A stretch of DNA of 64,000 nt from Myxocyprinus asiaticus (Eukaryota; Chordata; Actinopteri; Cypriniformes; Catostomidae): contig NC_059349.1 in assembly GCF_019703515.2 (NCBI RefSeq), positions 24,028,744 to 24,092,743 of the forward strand. Reading direction: 5' to 3'. The translations under genes and the position numbers were made by a program. Below, one piece after another: positions 51,466 through 63,289 of the stretch (the first letter of the stretch is position 1; each line of letters starts with the position of its first letter). Under the pieces are notes generated by a model. That model made no database searches. It was not told the DNA's origin and saw only the letters and a list, made by a program, of their open reading frames with translations.

Positions 51466-53689
51466 ATTTCTTCAAGCAAGTCCATTTCATGAAGTGGAAA
51501 TGAAAGTTTTGTGCATTCTCTACTGATGGCCAAGGAAAAATACTAAAGCACTACAAAGAGTGTCGTGGGCTTCATGGAAGGTGTTCAGGCCTCGTCTGTA
51601 TTCACAAAGACTGTTCGAAAACTTTTCAAACCCAAGCAGAACTTAGTTCATTTGAAACAATGTAAAAAAGAAGATTATAAGATTGTAACCAAATTATCCT
51701 GTGATTTGTGTAGATTCTCAGAGCCTAGTGACATTAACACATACTTCACTCATCTGAAGACTCATTTGAGAAACAGAAGTTGTTAAATGTCCCTTTGCAG
51801 GTTGCATTTTCAAGTCTAGTGTGCTGTCGACTTTCACTGCTCAGAAGTCGCAATCATAAATCGTCCATCTTAGAAAATTTCAGACCAGGTCTTTTGTCAC
51901 AGCATACATTTTTTGTGCCTGTAATAGAAGAGCATTTTGTTTCAGACACTGAAGATATACTTGCATCTGATTCTGTATCTGAGGCTGAATCTGGATTTGA
52001 ACATGGAAAGGCCATACAACAGCAATTGGGATCTCTATTTCTCCACATGCAAACACTTTTACATGTATAAATTCAGCAGTACAGGAAATAATTGATGAGT
52101 TATTTGACATTGGAGAATTTGCTCTTCAAAATATAAAGACAGTCATTCATAAAGTTTTGAGAGACAATAATTGCATAGTTGATGCTTCTGCAGCTTCATT
52201 GACTGAAGAATTACAAACTTTGAACCCACTCAAATTCGCCTTAAAAATCCACCTAGAATTTGTAATTAGTAATGATTAATTAGTCATTACAACATGCAAT
52301 TTCTAAGTCCCATTTACTTGGATTTAAGGCAATAAATGCTTTTTTAAGTAAAGTTAACTAATTAGATTTTACAGTGTACTGCTTTCAGCTTTGTGTTTGT
52401 GTGTCTCACCCTGTTACAGCTGATGGTGCCTCCAAGATGCTTCTCAGACTTATTGTGTCACCTCAAGAGATAAGGTGTGTCATCCTAGAGAGTGTTCCTG
52501 AGTCAGTCAAGGAGCTATGTGAAGTACTGCGCACCAAACTGGGCTTGTGAGGAAACTTCATTCTACAGTTGAAGATCCAGACTTTGGAAATGAGCTCTGC
52601 AATTTGATGGATATCAAAGATCTACCAAACGATAGAGCAAGACTGAAAGTTTTGTTCACACTTTCTGATTCAGTTTCTGACTCAACATTAGATACTGTAA
52701 GCTTGAGTTCTCCAATTACTGCTTCATCAGTGGAATGGCCTGATCCTTTTGTTATTCCTGATTTCTCCCATGATGTTGAACTTCAGCTGAGTGCAGCAAA
52801 TGATGCCTATGCCAGGTGTACCATCAACCTCTGACGGTATTCAGAGGGTATTCAGCTTGAAATTCAAGATGGGCAATTACCGTCAGAGGTTGATGGCAGC
52901 TGGATGCCATGAAGTTCTTGTAGGCAATCATGAAGTCAAAGAAGGGAGAGATCCACTATTTGCCAAATCCACCTGAAGGACAAAGTGCAGTTACATCAGA
53001 GGAGATTCAAAAGACCATGCTTCTAGAGATGCAGAAGCGTGATCCAGACTTGCAGCTACTGGATGAACTGATGACTGCAACATTCTCTCAGCGAAGAAAG
53101 GAAAACATTAGTGATGAGCCACTCATTTCTGTAGTCATGGACAGATGGCCTGCATTATTTAATGAGAGACAGGTAACCATTGCCAACTCAGATATTCACA
53201 GGTAGAGATAGAGAACAAGGAAATTCTGTATTTGCTTAAGCATTAATGTTATGAGATAGCATGTAATCTACTTATTTGTATATGTACTTGCTACCCCACC
53301 ACTCTCTGCTGCTCTTGTTATGTGTCTGTTTCAGATAAGTGCAGAGTTCAATAGAATAGTCACCACAGATCTGCTGCAGTCATTCCTGGATGGACTAGAT
53401 GCCTTGGTGCAAAATCTCTTAGAGCTGTACAAAGCAGCTGTTTCATCAAGCAGGAGGTTGACCCTTAGCAGTGTTATGCAGTGCCTTCATAAGGAGGTAT
53501 GAATAAAAATGAACTTATCAATGTGTACTACTATAAGGATTCTAGTTTAAGTATTGCATTCACTCACTCTTGCTTATTGTATGTACGACACAAATCAGAA
53601 CAGAAGAACAGCTGCCCTACTTGGTCTTCTGCGCTTCTTTTCAGAGGATACTTCTGGGATAATCAAGATGTGTGATGTAAGAAAATATA

Positions 53690-53975
53690 TTTACACGTTG
53701 TTAAGATACTGATGATACTGGATTCACTGGTATTCATTTTAAACTGAAGTAAACATTTTCCATGTCAGTTTTTGTTGGCAATATCACAGAACCTTTTTCA
53801 TTAAAAGCTTAGTACATAATTCAAATCCTAGTCATTTTTAAATAACCAGTGATGGCAAAATTTGTCAAAATATAAAATGAGTAAAATCATTACAAATTCT
53901 TGTCATTTTGAAAACCGTAAAAAATATTTTAATCACTTAAAATTATTTTAAAGTACTAAAATAACAAAATTCATT
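53690..53975. other. Intron of the SAMD3-like pseudogene
   Basis: AT-rich DNA between a GTAAGA donor (53679) and the L1 insertion. No feature. Confidence 0.5.
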
Positions 53976-54304
53976 ACCTTTGTTTATTTTTTTATTTTTT
54001 TTATTACAATTTTTTAATGATTCCAAGACAGACAAAAATAAATGTAACCATAAAATTATACATTAGGAATCAACTTAAAACCCTTTATAACCCCCCCACC
54101 CATGTAAATATAAAATAACTAAATACCCACATATAAACAGACACACAAATAGTACATAAAAAAAAGACAAAGTTCAACATATATATATATAAAAAAAAAA
54201 AAATGTATCTCCCTCCACTGCCCCACACTAGGACCTCTCCAAATGAGACAAATAACTGCCCCATTTTCTGGTATAACTCGACAGGTTCCCCAGCCGTCTG
54301 GAAG

Positions 54305-57300
54305 TCATCTCCTCGAAAGCTGCCACTTTACCCAACTCGGTGCACCACTCACAAATGAGGGTGCATCAGTTGACTTCCAACCCCTAAGGATTAGCTGTCT
54401 GCCAATCATCACGCTGGTTAGGACCCAGCTTTTCATATATTTATCACCTATATTCAGGACCCCTCTATCACCCAAAATACAAAGTCTGGGGCAAAATGAA
54501 AACTGAGTGTCCAGTATGTCACACACAAAATGCTGGATCCTCAACCAAAATTCCTGTATCTTAATACAACCCCAAAAAACTTGGGTTATGTCCCAGTCTT
54601 CTGACTGGCATCGCCAGCAGGTGGGTGAGTCTTTAAGACCAAGCCTGTACAATCTAGAGGGGGTCCAGTAGAACCGATGCAAAATCTTAAATTGCATCAG
54701 ACGGATCCTTGCATCACTAGATGCAGACCTGATTCTTTTTAGGATCCTAGCCCACTCTCCCTCCTCCAATAACAAATTTAAATCTTCCTCCCATAATCTA
54801 TTGAGAGAATTTAAAGCTCCGTCCCCCAGACTCTGAATTAACACTGATGCCTCATGACCCTTCCCAAAAGTAGCAATCACCACTTCCAGAGTATCTGCTG
54901 CTCTAGGGGGGTGTATGCTACTCCCAAAAACAGAGCAGAGCAGGTGGAGCAGCTGTAAATACTTATAAAATTGAGATCTGGAAATCCCAAAATGTTGAAT
55001 CAAATTTTCAAAAGATCTCAATACTCCACTATCATATAGGTCACCAAGTGTATTAACCCCCCTCACAATCCAATCTGACCAACAGAAAGGGGACTTTAAT
55101 AATACATATTTTAGGGTTCAGCCATATGCTCGAGGCTACATTTAAATAAATATCAGAATTAAACACTCTGGACACTTTTGTCCATATCGAGTGCAAATGC
55201 AAAATAACGGGGTGCGACTTAGCCTCTCCAGCTAGTTTAATCGAAAGGCTTTGCAGTGGCGAGATAGGGGCAAGAACTTCCTGTTCAATACAAAACCAGG
55301 GAGGAGCTCTCTCAGGTGGAAGCGACCAATGAGCCAAATGTCTATGACTGAATGCATAATAATAAAACAAAATCTTGGGTAGGCCTAACCCACCTTTGTC
55401 AATCGGCCTATGTAACTTACTGAAATTTAACCTGGGACGTTTACCATTCCAAATGAAGGACTTCGCTATGCTATCAAATTGCTTGAAATAAGAGAGGGGG
55501 ACATCTACAGGGAGAGACTGCAGTAAGTAATTGAATTTTGGAATACTATTCATTTTAATAACGTTAACCTTCCCAATCATCGATAAGTGTAATGAAGCCC
55601 ACCTGTCCACATCATTCGAAAACCTTTTTATTAAGGGATCAAAATTAACTCTAACTAAATCAGACAAATTTGCTGGGAATAAAATCCCCAAATACTTAAT
55701 GCCCTGTTTGGGCCACTGGAAGGCCCCCGGCTGGAAGGCCGTTACTGGACAGTATGCTGTCAAAGACAAAGCTTCGGATTTAGACCAATTGACTTTGTAT
55801 CCTGAGAATTTGGAAAAGGAGTTAATAATTCTGTGGAGACAAGGCATAGATCTAGTAGGGTCAGAGACGAATAATAAAATATCATCTTTGTAAAGCAGAA
55901 GCTTATGTGCCACACCTCCCGCCGTCACCCCTGGAAAATCATCCTCCTTCCTTATCGCGGCTGCTAATGGTTCCAGGGCAAGACAGAACAATAATGGGGA
56001 AAGAGGCAACCCTGCTGGGTGCCCCTATCCAGAGTAAAATAATCTGAAATTAACCCATTTGTTTGTACCGCTGCTACAGGGTGTCTATAAAGTAACTTAA
56101 TCCAACCAATAAATGTACTCCCGAACCCATACCTTTCCAAAATCTAAAAAAGATAATCCCATTCTACCATATCAAAGGCCTTTTCGGCGTCAAGAGAGAT
56201 GGCAGCGACCGGAGACTGATCATTCGCTACTGACCACACGATATTGATGAGACGCCTAATATTATCAGAAGAGCTACAGCCTCGAATAAACCCCACCTGA
56301 TCTATATGTATAAGTGATGTCATAACTTTACTTAATCGATTAGCCAAAATTTTGGACAATCTAACTGGATCAGGGAAATTGGGCGGTAACTTTTACACTC
56401 GCTTGGATCTTTGTCCTTTTTTAGAATCAGACTAATCCGGGCTTGCGTCATGGTTGGAGGAAGCTTTCCATTCTTTAATGATTCTGTATAAACTTCTAAC
56501 AAAAGTGGAGCCAGTTCTGTAGCATAGGATCTAAAAAACTCCGAGGAAAAGCCATCAGGCCCCGGAGCCTTGCCTGTAGGCAAGGCCTTAATTACCTTGT
56601 CAAGCTCCTCCAAGGTTATCTCAGAATTGAGAGAGTTTTTTTGCACAGTCGTCAGTTTAGGGAGCTCTAATGGTTCCACAAAGTTCCTAATATCTTCATC
56701 AGTGGATGAAGACCTGGAACTATCGAGATCAAAATAGAATTCTTTAAAAGCATTATTAATATTAATGGCCGAGGTAAATATTTCACCACCAGCAGATTTC
56801 ACTGAGGGAATGGTAGAGAAAGACTCTCTCTGCTTTATATATCTAGCCAAAAGTTTTCCTGCTTTGTCACCCGACAAAGTCTTGCCCTGAATAACCAAAA
56901 CTCCACTTTCCGTGACAAAATAGTATTATATCTATATTTCAATCGGGTCAATTCTCTGAGGCCATCAGATGACATATGGCGCTTCAGCTCAGCCTCGGCA
57001 CTTTTAATATTTCCTTCCAACTCCACAAGTTCTTGTGCTTTGGATTTTTTAATGAATGAGGCATACTGTATGATCTGACCCCTAAGAACCGCCTTAAGTG
57101 CCTCCCAAGCCACGCCCACAGAGGATACTGAGGACCAGTTGGTCTCCATATAAACGTTGATTTCAGTCTTTAACATTTGTTGGAAATCAGGATTTTGCGA
57201 AAGGGACACATTAAGGTGCCAACTACATGATTTCTTTTTCTCTGTATATGGCAACACCTCTAAACTCACCAGAGCATGATCTGAGACTAAGATATTTCCA

Positions 57301-57982
57301 ATTGAGCAATCAACAACAGATGAAATGAGGGACTTGGACACCAAAAAAAAAAATCTATTCTAGAATAAATCTTATGGACTGATGAAAAAATGTATAGTCC
57401 CTACCGGATGGGTTCAAAAGTCTCCAAATATCTGTAAGACCAAGATTTTTACACATCCTGTGAAGCGTCAGTGTTGCTCTAGGGGCCTTACACACTTTTG
57501 TTTCACTATGATCAAGGACTGAGTCCATCAAAAGATTAAAGTCTCCTTCCAATATTATATCATGAGGGGTGCCAGCGGCTTGCAACATCCCTTCAAGATC
57601 TATAAAAGAGCCCTGATCATCAACGTTAGGTGCGTAAATATTAGCCAAAATCAACCTTTGCCCTTGAATTTCAGCTAAAACAATAATGACTCTCCCTAAT
57701 TTATCTTTAATCTGTTTGAGACATTTGAATTGTAGATGTTTATTTACCAATATAATGACTCCTTTGCTCTTCCTTGAGCCAGCACTAAAAAAAAACATGT
57801 CCACCCCACATCTTCCCAAATTTTTCAGCTTCCTGCGGGGAGAGATGTGTTTCTTGAAGAAACACTATATCATATTGCTTACATTTAAGAAAAGTAATAA
57901 CCTTCCTTCTTTTTATGGAGTGCCCCAACCCATTCACCTTCCATGTGGAGAGAGATAGTACACTCATATTAACATTTGACAT
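54305..57982 (-). pseudogene. L1 ORF2 (endonuclease and reverse transcriptase), frameshifted
   Basis: Pieces in order: endonuclease (STWKVNGLGHSIKRRKV, DIVFLQETHLSPQEAEK, LILANIYAPN, DIILEGDFNLLMDS, ending before VSDHALVSLEV); linker; RT fingers (LPTGKAPGPDGFSSEFFRSY, SYRPISLIQLD); palm A (AISLDAEKAFDMVEWDYLF); palm C (LLLYKDDILLFVSD, the usual YADD altered to YKDD); thumb (KYLGILFPANLSDL, KGGLGLPKILFYYYAFSHRH); C-terminal CWRCQSEDWDITQVFWGC zinc-like motif. At least five frameshifts separate the pieces. In life, ORF2p nicks DNA and primes reverse transcription there. Confidence 0.9.
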
Positions 57983-58549
57983 TTTGACATATTAGAAAAA
58001 ATAGATTGTGTGTCAAAAACAAAGTTATACAGACCACATTCCCCATTAGTGAAACAATCAAACCCCGAACTTCCCCCCCGAACAAAACAAACAGGAAAAA
58101 AAAACGTGCACATTAACCCCGCGCACGAAAGCGCCAACCGGCGACAATCCCTCAAAACTCAAAAGGTTCATGAACGCACACGAGCCCCGTGACAACTTTG
58201 CCATCGGATTGCACAATTTTGCCTCACAAATTTGTGAGGCAAAATTACATAACAGAAAATACTTTGTAAAATAAACCCAGCAAATAGGAAGAATGAACAC
58301 AAAGTATGTGTAGATTCATTCACAGAACTGTCTCAAGGATGTGATCTTCCACAAAACAAATTCCAGCTGAAATAAAACCGTTCAGATTCCTCGGACAGAC
58401 AAACGAATGAACAGTGAGCCAGCTGTTATGAGTTCAGCTGATGACGTAATCATTCAATGTCCCGTACAAAAAACTCAAAACAAACTACAGCTAGCAGGAG
58501 GAATAAGCATGAAGAACAAACAGATTAATCCACAGCTGTTCCAAAGGAG

Positions 58550-59030
58550 TGTTATTCAATAGAACCAGCTCCAGCCACTAGGCGGAACCAATACAAAAAG
58601 GAACAAAACCGGCATCCTGGTTCCCCGGATGATCGAGTCAGTTCACTCGGAGGCCGCATATACGTATATTCCATGACTTACACAATCTGTCAACTTTATA
58701 AAAGACATCCTTTGTGTGAGCATGTAGATATTTGCGGTCATCCGTAGTGTCTATTCTCAGTCTGTCCGGGAACTTCAATGCAAAATTAATCTTTCATCAA
58801 TGCAAAAGTTTCTTTAAGGAAAAAAGTTATTCACAAAACAAGCTCCAGCCGCTCGGCGGAGCCAACGCAGTTTACTCAGACATTGATTCTATAAAAGACA
58901 TTGCCAGATTTGGACATGTAAATACTTTGCGACCGACCTTCGTTTCTATTCTCAGTTTGGCCGGGAACATCAGAGCAAACGAGATCTTTTTCTGATGTAA
59001 GAGTTTCTTGCATTCCTTGAAACGATCGCG
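58550..59030. repeat. Diverged direct duplication in the L1 inter-ORF region
   Basis: CAGCTCCAGCC, GGCGGA then AGCCAA/ACCAAT occur near 58566 and again near 58843. CATGTAGATATTTGCGGTC to GTTTCTTTAAGG (58721-58820) resembles CATGTAAATACTTTGCGACC to GTTTCTTGCATT (58914-59017). The first unit carries about 90 extra bases. Confidence 0.55.
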
Positions 59031-59712
59031 TTTCTCTCTTGTCGAGTTCGCAAAGTCCGAGAACAAGAAAATATTATGGTTCTTCCAAGAAAGCTTCCCT
59101 TTGCTCCTCGCCTGGTGCAACACAAGATCTTTATCGGATGATCTCAGAAATCTGGCCAGAATCGATCTGGGCCTATCTCCCTCAGCAGATCTGTGAGCAG
59201 GGTCTCTGTGAGCTTACTCGATTTCCAGCTTGTGGCCTGTTATGTCGAGCAGACTCGGGAAAACCTCATCTAGGAATTACACCATATCTCTGCCCTCCTC
59301 ATGCTCAGGAATTCCAACAATTCGAACGTTATTCCTGCGGCTTCTATTTTCAAGATCTTCAAGCTTTTCAAGGAGATGTTCCAAATCAACTTTTGTTGCG
59401 GGTGGATTAGCGGTTAATTCCCTCTCCGAAGATTCCAGAAAATCATTTCTCAACATCCAACACTCTTGTAACTAACTCAGAGAATTTTATTTCCATCGCC
59501 ATAATCGATCGACGTATTACAACGAGATCCTCCAAGTCAGCAAGAACCTTCGTCAACATCACCAACATGTTGGACAACTGACGCTGGATCACCTCTCCCG
59601 CCGCGCAATCCAAATCGAGTCCCCGGCCTGTAGGCCTGTCGGGGCTTTCATCCTGAACACGTAAGTGTCTTTTAATGTCTCCAGAGCCCGGGGATTTTGA
59701 CTTCTTTGCCAT
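58872..59712 (-). pseudogene. L1 ORF1 (RNA-binding protein), frameshifted
   Basis: The ATG at 59712 starts MAKKSKSPGSGDIKRHLRV. A leucine- and valine-rich region follows (VIQRQLSNMLVMLTKVLADL) that could form the coiled coil. After frameshifts, the C-terminal domain typical of L1 ORF1 is readable: DRPRSILARFLRSSDKDLV-like, SWKNHNIFLFSDFANSTR, FKECKKLLHQKKISFALMFP and KVFTCPNLAMSFIESM, ending at 58872. ORF1p is an RNA chaperone that packages L1 RNA. Confidence 0.8.
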
Positions 59713-59863
59713 GTTTTACCTCAAAGAGCAAATGTGTAACTGGGTGTATCAAATTTCACCAAATTATAACATGAAAATAATCAAAAATTTAGCAAAGTGC
59801 GCAGAGCTCGTCGCTCACACGTCTGCTTCTTGCATGGCGTCACGTGACCTCTCACCTTTGTTT

Positions 59864-61395
59864 CTTTTTAAAGCATTTCCCATAACTTCTATTTTTATTC
59901 ATATTTAACTAACATTCCCATCTAAAGCATTCATACATGACGCCTGTAGCTGCGTGATGTTTGATTGACAGGCGGCTAATGTTTGTGCGCTAATGTGGTT
60001 ATGCGCCTAAATGATCAAATACACTTTATAATTCTGCCAATGCCCATCTTGTTGAGGCATTAATGAAGTGTGCACATAACCTAATTGGGCACTATCTAGT
60101 AGGCTATGTCATATAAAGGCTATTAATCAAACAATAATAACAAGGAAATAATAAAACCACTCACTACTTTTGGCTGAATTACTTGAGTAGCTTTAAAAGT
60201 ATTAATGTAATAGAATAAAACAGTGACATTTTTAATAATAATATATATATATTTTTTTAATAATACCAACCCCTGATGTAGAGAGTGTGTTAATTTGTAT
60301 AATAAATGACCAGGAAAGTAGAGATGATAAAATAATTTATAATTATGCTTAGCCTTTATCAAGTTTTTTCTTATGCCTGATAGAAAAGTATCAACGTTTG
60401 TATTTTATAGATTGACTGAGCAGGGAGGAGAATTTATAGTAAATAAATTACTTAAATATTGATTTGTTTCTCACCCAACCTATCATATCCCTTCTGAAGA
60501 CATGGATTTAACCACTGGAGTCATATGGATTAGGCTACTTTTATGCTGATATATGTGATTTTTGGAGCTTCAAAATTTTGGCACCCATTCACTTGCATTG
60601 TATGGACCAAAAGAGCTGAGATATTCTTCTAAAAATCTTAATTTGTTTTCTACTGAAGAAAGTAAGTCACACATCTGAGATGGCATAAGGGTGACTAAAT
60701 GATGAGAGAATTTTCATTTTTGTGTGAATCATTCCTTTAAAGCCCGATGTGGCCCCTGTACCAAACAACTGCTCTATCGCATCTATTGTGCGGGAGATGA
60801 CGCACCAAGCGACCCTGCTTTTTTAGTGTTTTTTTTTTTGTTTGTTTGTTTTGTTTTTTGCATTGTTTTGAACATGTTTTATGTGCAACAATAACTCTCT
60901 CAGTCGGCATTAAGGGAAATTTAGACCCTACACATAAACTGATTTTAATGTAATTGTTTCATACATTATAATATTGAAAATAACTTTCATCTTTTCATTT
61001 CTGTAATCATGTCGCCCATTTATTTATTAATTTTTTTAATCAGATTCATGTAGTGTTTACAGTATCATAGATAAGTGATGTATTTTAAAAGTTGTCAATC
61101 ACAAACACCTATAAAATACCTATATTGTTTTATTCTTTCTGACAAACAACCATAAAAGGGAATGAAAATTATGGTATGTGTGCCTCATTTTTAAATTGCA
61201 GCATAGAGTTTTTATTATAAAGGGGCATAGCTTTTGCGACTCAGTACTCAGTACTCACTACTCATGAGTACTTTTAACTCTTTTACTCTTACTTGAGTAG
61301 TTTTTAGGACAGGTACATTTACCCTACTCAAACTACATTTTATAAGAAGTAACATTAATTTTACTTGATTATTATTTTTCAGTACTCTTTCCACC
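59864..61395. other. Pseudogene intron filled with old repeats
   Basis: Contains a stretch (about 60275-60430 with 60741-60780) related to 20565-20880, interrupted here by the MITE half-copy at 60430-60740. Also an AT-rich run at 60235-60260 and ACTTGAGTAG-type repeat debris near 61245-61330. No gene. Confidence 0.5.
60430..60740. mobile_element. Half-copy of the palindromic MITE family
   Basis: It ends GATGAGAGAATTTTCATTTT then TGTGTGAATCATTCCTTTAA and parallels 38611-38901 across its length. Confidence 0.7.
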
Positions 61396-61991
61396 CCTGC
61401 TCACATGTCCTCAGCTGACAGCTTCATTGAATTCTACCCGCTCAACACCAGTTTCATGTACAACAGTAAAGAGAAGACTCAGAGGTGCAGGCCTTATGGG
61501 AAGAATTACAAAGAAAAAGCCACTTTTGAAACAGAAAAACAAAAATAAAAGGTTAGAGTGGGCAAAGAAACACAGACATTGGACAACAGATAATTGGAAA
61601 AGAGTGTTATGGATCTTAACCCCATTGAGCTTTTGTGGGATCGCTAAACTGTAAGATGCGTGAGAAATGCCCGGCAAGACAGCCACATCTATGGCAAGTA
61701 TTACAGGAAGTGTGGGGTGAAATGTCACCTGAGTATCTGGACAAACTGACAGCTAGAATGCCAAGGATCTGCAAAGCTGTCATTACTGCACCTGGAGGAT
61801 TTTTTGATGAAAATTCTTTGAAGTAGTTTAAGAAGTTCTGAATATTTTTTTCAAATTGTAATAGTAATTTTTCACATTATTGATGTCCTGACTATACATT
61901 GTGATCAGCTGAATGCCACTTTGGTGAATAAAAGTACTAGTTTCTTTCCATAAGAGCAAAATCTGCACATTATTCCAAACCTTTGGCCAGC

Positions 61992-61995
<4 letters not shown>
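61396..61995 (+). mobile_element. Second copy of the internally deleted Tc1-like element, left-truncated
   Basis: Plus-strand counterpart of 40709-43380 without the L2 insertion: ASLNSTRSTPVSCTTVKRRL-type coding debris, AKKHRHWTTDNWKRVLW joined to DNA of the LNPIELLW region, then RMPRICKAVITAPGGFF, and the right end CAAACCTTTGGCCAGCAGTG. The left terminal repeat is missing. Confidence 0.82.

Positions 61996-62071
<76 letters not shown>
61992..62071. repeat. (TG)n(TA)n microsatellite abutting the Tc1 end
   Basis: A short TG run passes into about 35 TA dinucleotides, directly after the element's terminal CAGTG. Confidence 0.95.
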
Positions 62072-62076
<5 letters not shown>

Positions 62077-62817
62077 AGAACACACATAGATATATGTGGG
62101 TAAGTATTTAATTTTTTTTACATACATGGAGCAGGTGTAGTATACATATTACACAAAATTAAACACGCTGGTTTTAAAATATGAAAAATAAATGATACAA
62201 AACATTGATTTGATGTCAATTATACAAGAAATTGGATGGCATGGTATGTGTAAATGAGATTCAAACCTTACACTGCCATGACCTCTGATACATTCTCAAA
62301 ATTGCACATATTTACTCAAAAAGTTGAAGCAGATTTCTTTCTTAATTTTATTAGTTAAATATACTCAATATTTTGAATGCAAGGCTTTTCTGTATTTTTG
62401 TTAATAAAATATACATAAAATGTATAATTATTACGTAATTTTAAAAAAATAGAATTTACTCGACCTGTGATTCATTTTTTATAGTGATCTTATAAATAAT
62501 AAGCTTTGCACCAGATTGACACTGGTCGATTTGAACTCTTTCCAAAGTCATGTTAGTGTCCATATCTTGAGCAACTGTATAGCGTGTTATTTATTAGAAT
62601 TACATGCAATGGAAATTAGATTAAATCTGTCCATTTGTTTTAGGTTCATGGTGAAACCCTGGATGTCATCATGAAGGGAATGCATGTTGGACTTCTGATT
62701 GGACATGAAGGTGTCCTGCAAGATGCTTTTCCTCTTGAAATCTTCAACGTGGAAGTGATGGTAGAAGAGACAATTGTTCTTCGTGACCTCAGAGATGTGC
62801 CCACAGGTTTTGCTATC

Positions 62818-63137
62818 TGTGAAGATTCAATGAAATGAGGAAGCGGGGAACAGTGATTCCAACTCAGGTACGTCACTTTTATTTATAAATCAAACACGTC
62901 CGCCTCAAGCGTGACTGTAAAGCTTCATAACAGCCGACAGTGGCCAACACACAAACACACAGCTTGTCAGCTGGGTTCTCTCTCTCTCTCCCACTCTGGG
63001 GTTTTGGGCAGCCTTTTATATCCCGACCTCTCACTGTGAACATAGAAATCACAATTAGCAGCAATTCATCTCAGGTGAAAACCCTTACCGCTTACTCTCT
63101 ACCCTGACAAATGCTCGACCATGCCCTGGCCCCTACA
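62818..63137 (-). mobile_element. Solo LTR inserted in a coding exon of the SAMD3-like pseudogene
   Basis: On the plus strand it starts TGTGAAGATTC and ends GGCCCCTACA (TG...CA). The flanks CTATC (62813-62817) and CTATG (63138-63142) agree at four of five positions. Removing the insert restores the reading GFA-MLVETIYCLNLE. Minus strand: TATAAAAGG near 63011 and AATAAA near 62880 give promoter and poly(A) signals in LTR order. Confidence 0.75.
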
Positions 63138-63289
63138 CTATGCTAGTGGAAACCATCTACTGCCTTAATCTGGAGTACCCTCGCAATATGAAGTACTCAT
63201 TTGAATTCCTGCAGAGAGTCATCATGAATACAAAACCTGACCACTGTTCCGCTAGGATACATGAAACAAACTTAGAAACAAACTGCTGA

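Larger units (their letters stand above)
53986..59853 (-). mobile_element. L1-clade (Tx1/Swimmer-like) LINE, nearly full length
   Basis: The flanks ACCTTTGTTT at 53976-53985 and 59854-59863 are an exact 10-bp target duplication. The minus-strand 3' end is an A-rich tail (T-rich on plus, 53986-54016). From 5' to 3' on the minus strand: a short 5' leader, ORF1 (from 59712), and ORF2 with an AP-type endonuclease, a reverse transcriptase and a C-terminal CCHC-like motif (57982-54305). Frameshifts throughout make it inactive. It lies in an intron of the SAMD3-like pseudogene, on the opposite strand. Confidence 0.92.
51466..63285 (+). pseudogene. SAMD3-like multi-copy fish gene, broken copy
   Basis: Exons with conserved splice sites but many frameshifts. 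51466-51780 holds a C2H2-type zinc-finger region (CSGLVCIHKDCSKTFQ, CDLCRFSEPSDINTYFTHLK) with an in-frame stop and a frameshift. 51781-52235 reads RPGLLSQHTFFVPVIEEHF and AVQEIIDELFDIGEFAL. From 52420 come SKMLLRLIVSPQEIRCVIL, EDPDFGNELCNLMDIKDLP, LKFKMGNYRQRLMAAGCHEV and PLISVVMDRWPALFNERQ. 53335-53498 reads EFNRIVTTDLLQSFLDGLDA and 53600-53678 EDTSGIIKMCD. 62645-62817 reads HGETLDVIMKGMHVGLLIGH and 63141-63285 VETIYCLNLEYPRNMKYSFE. The family is annotated in fish as SAM-domain protein 3-like; I recall that label with moderate certainty. The function is unknown. Middle exons are missing; an L1 and a solo LTR interrupt it. Confidence 0.7.

Noticed and set aside
61411..61728. Minus-strand open frame at 61.4-61.7 kb
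   Set aside because: Antisense to the Tc1 transposase debris that reads on the plus strand.
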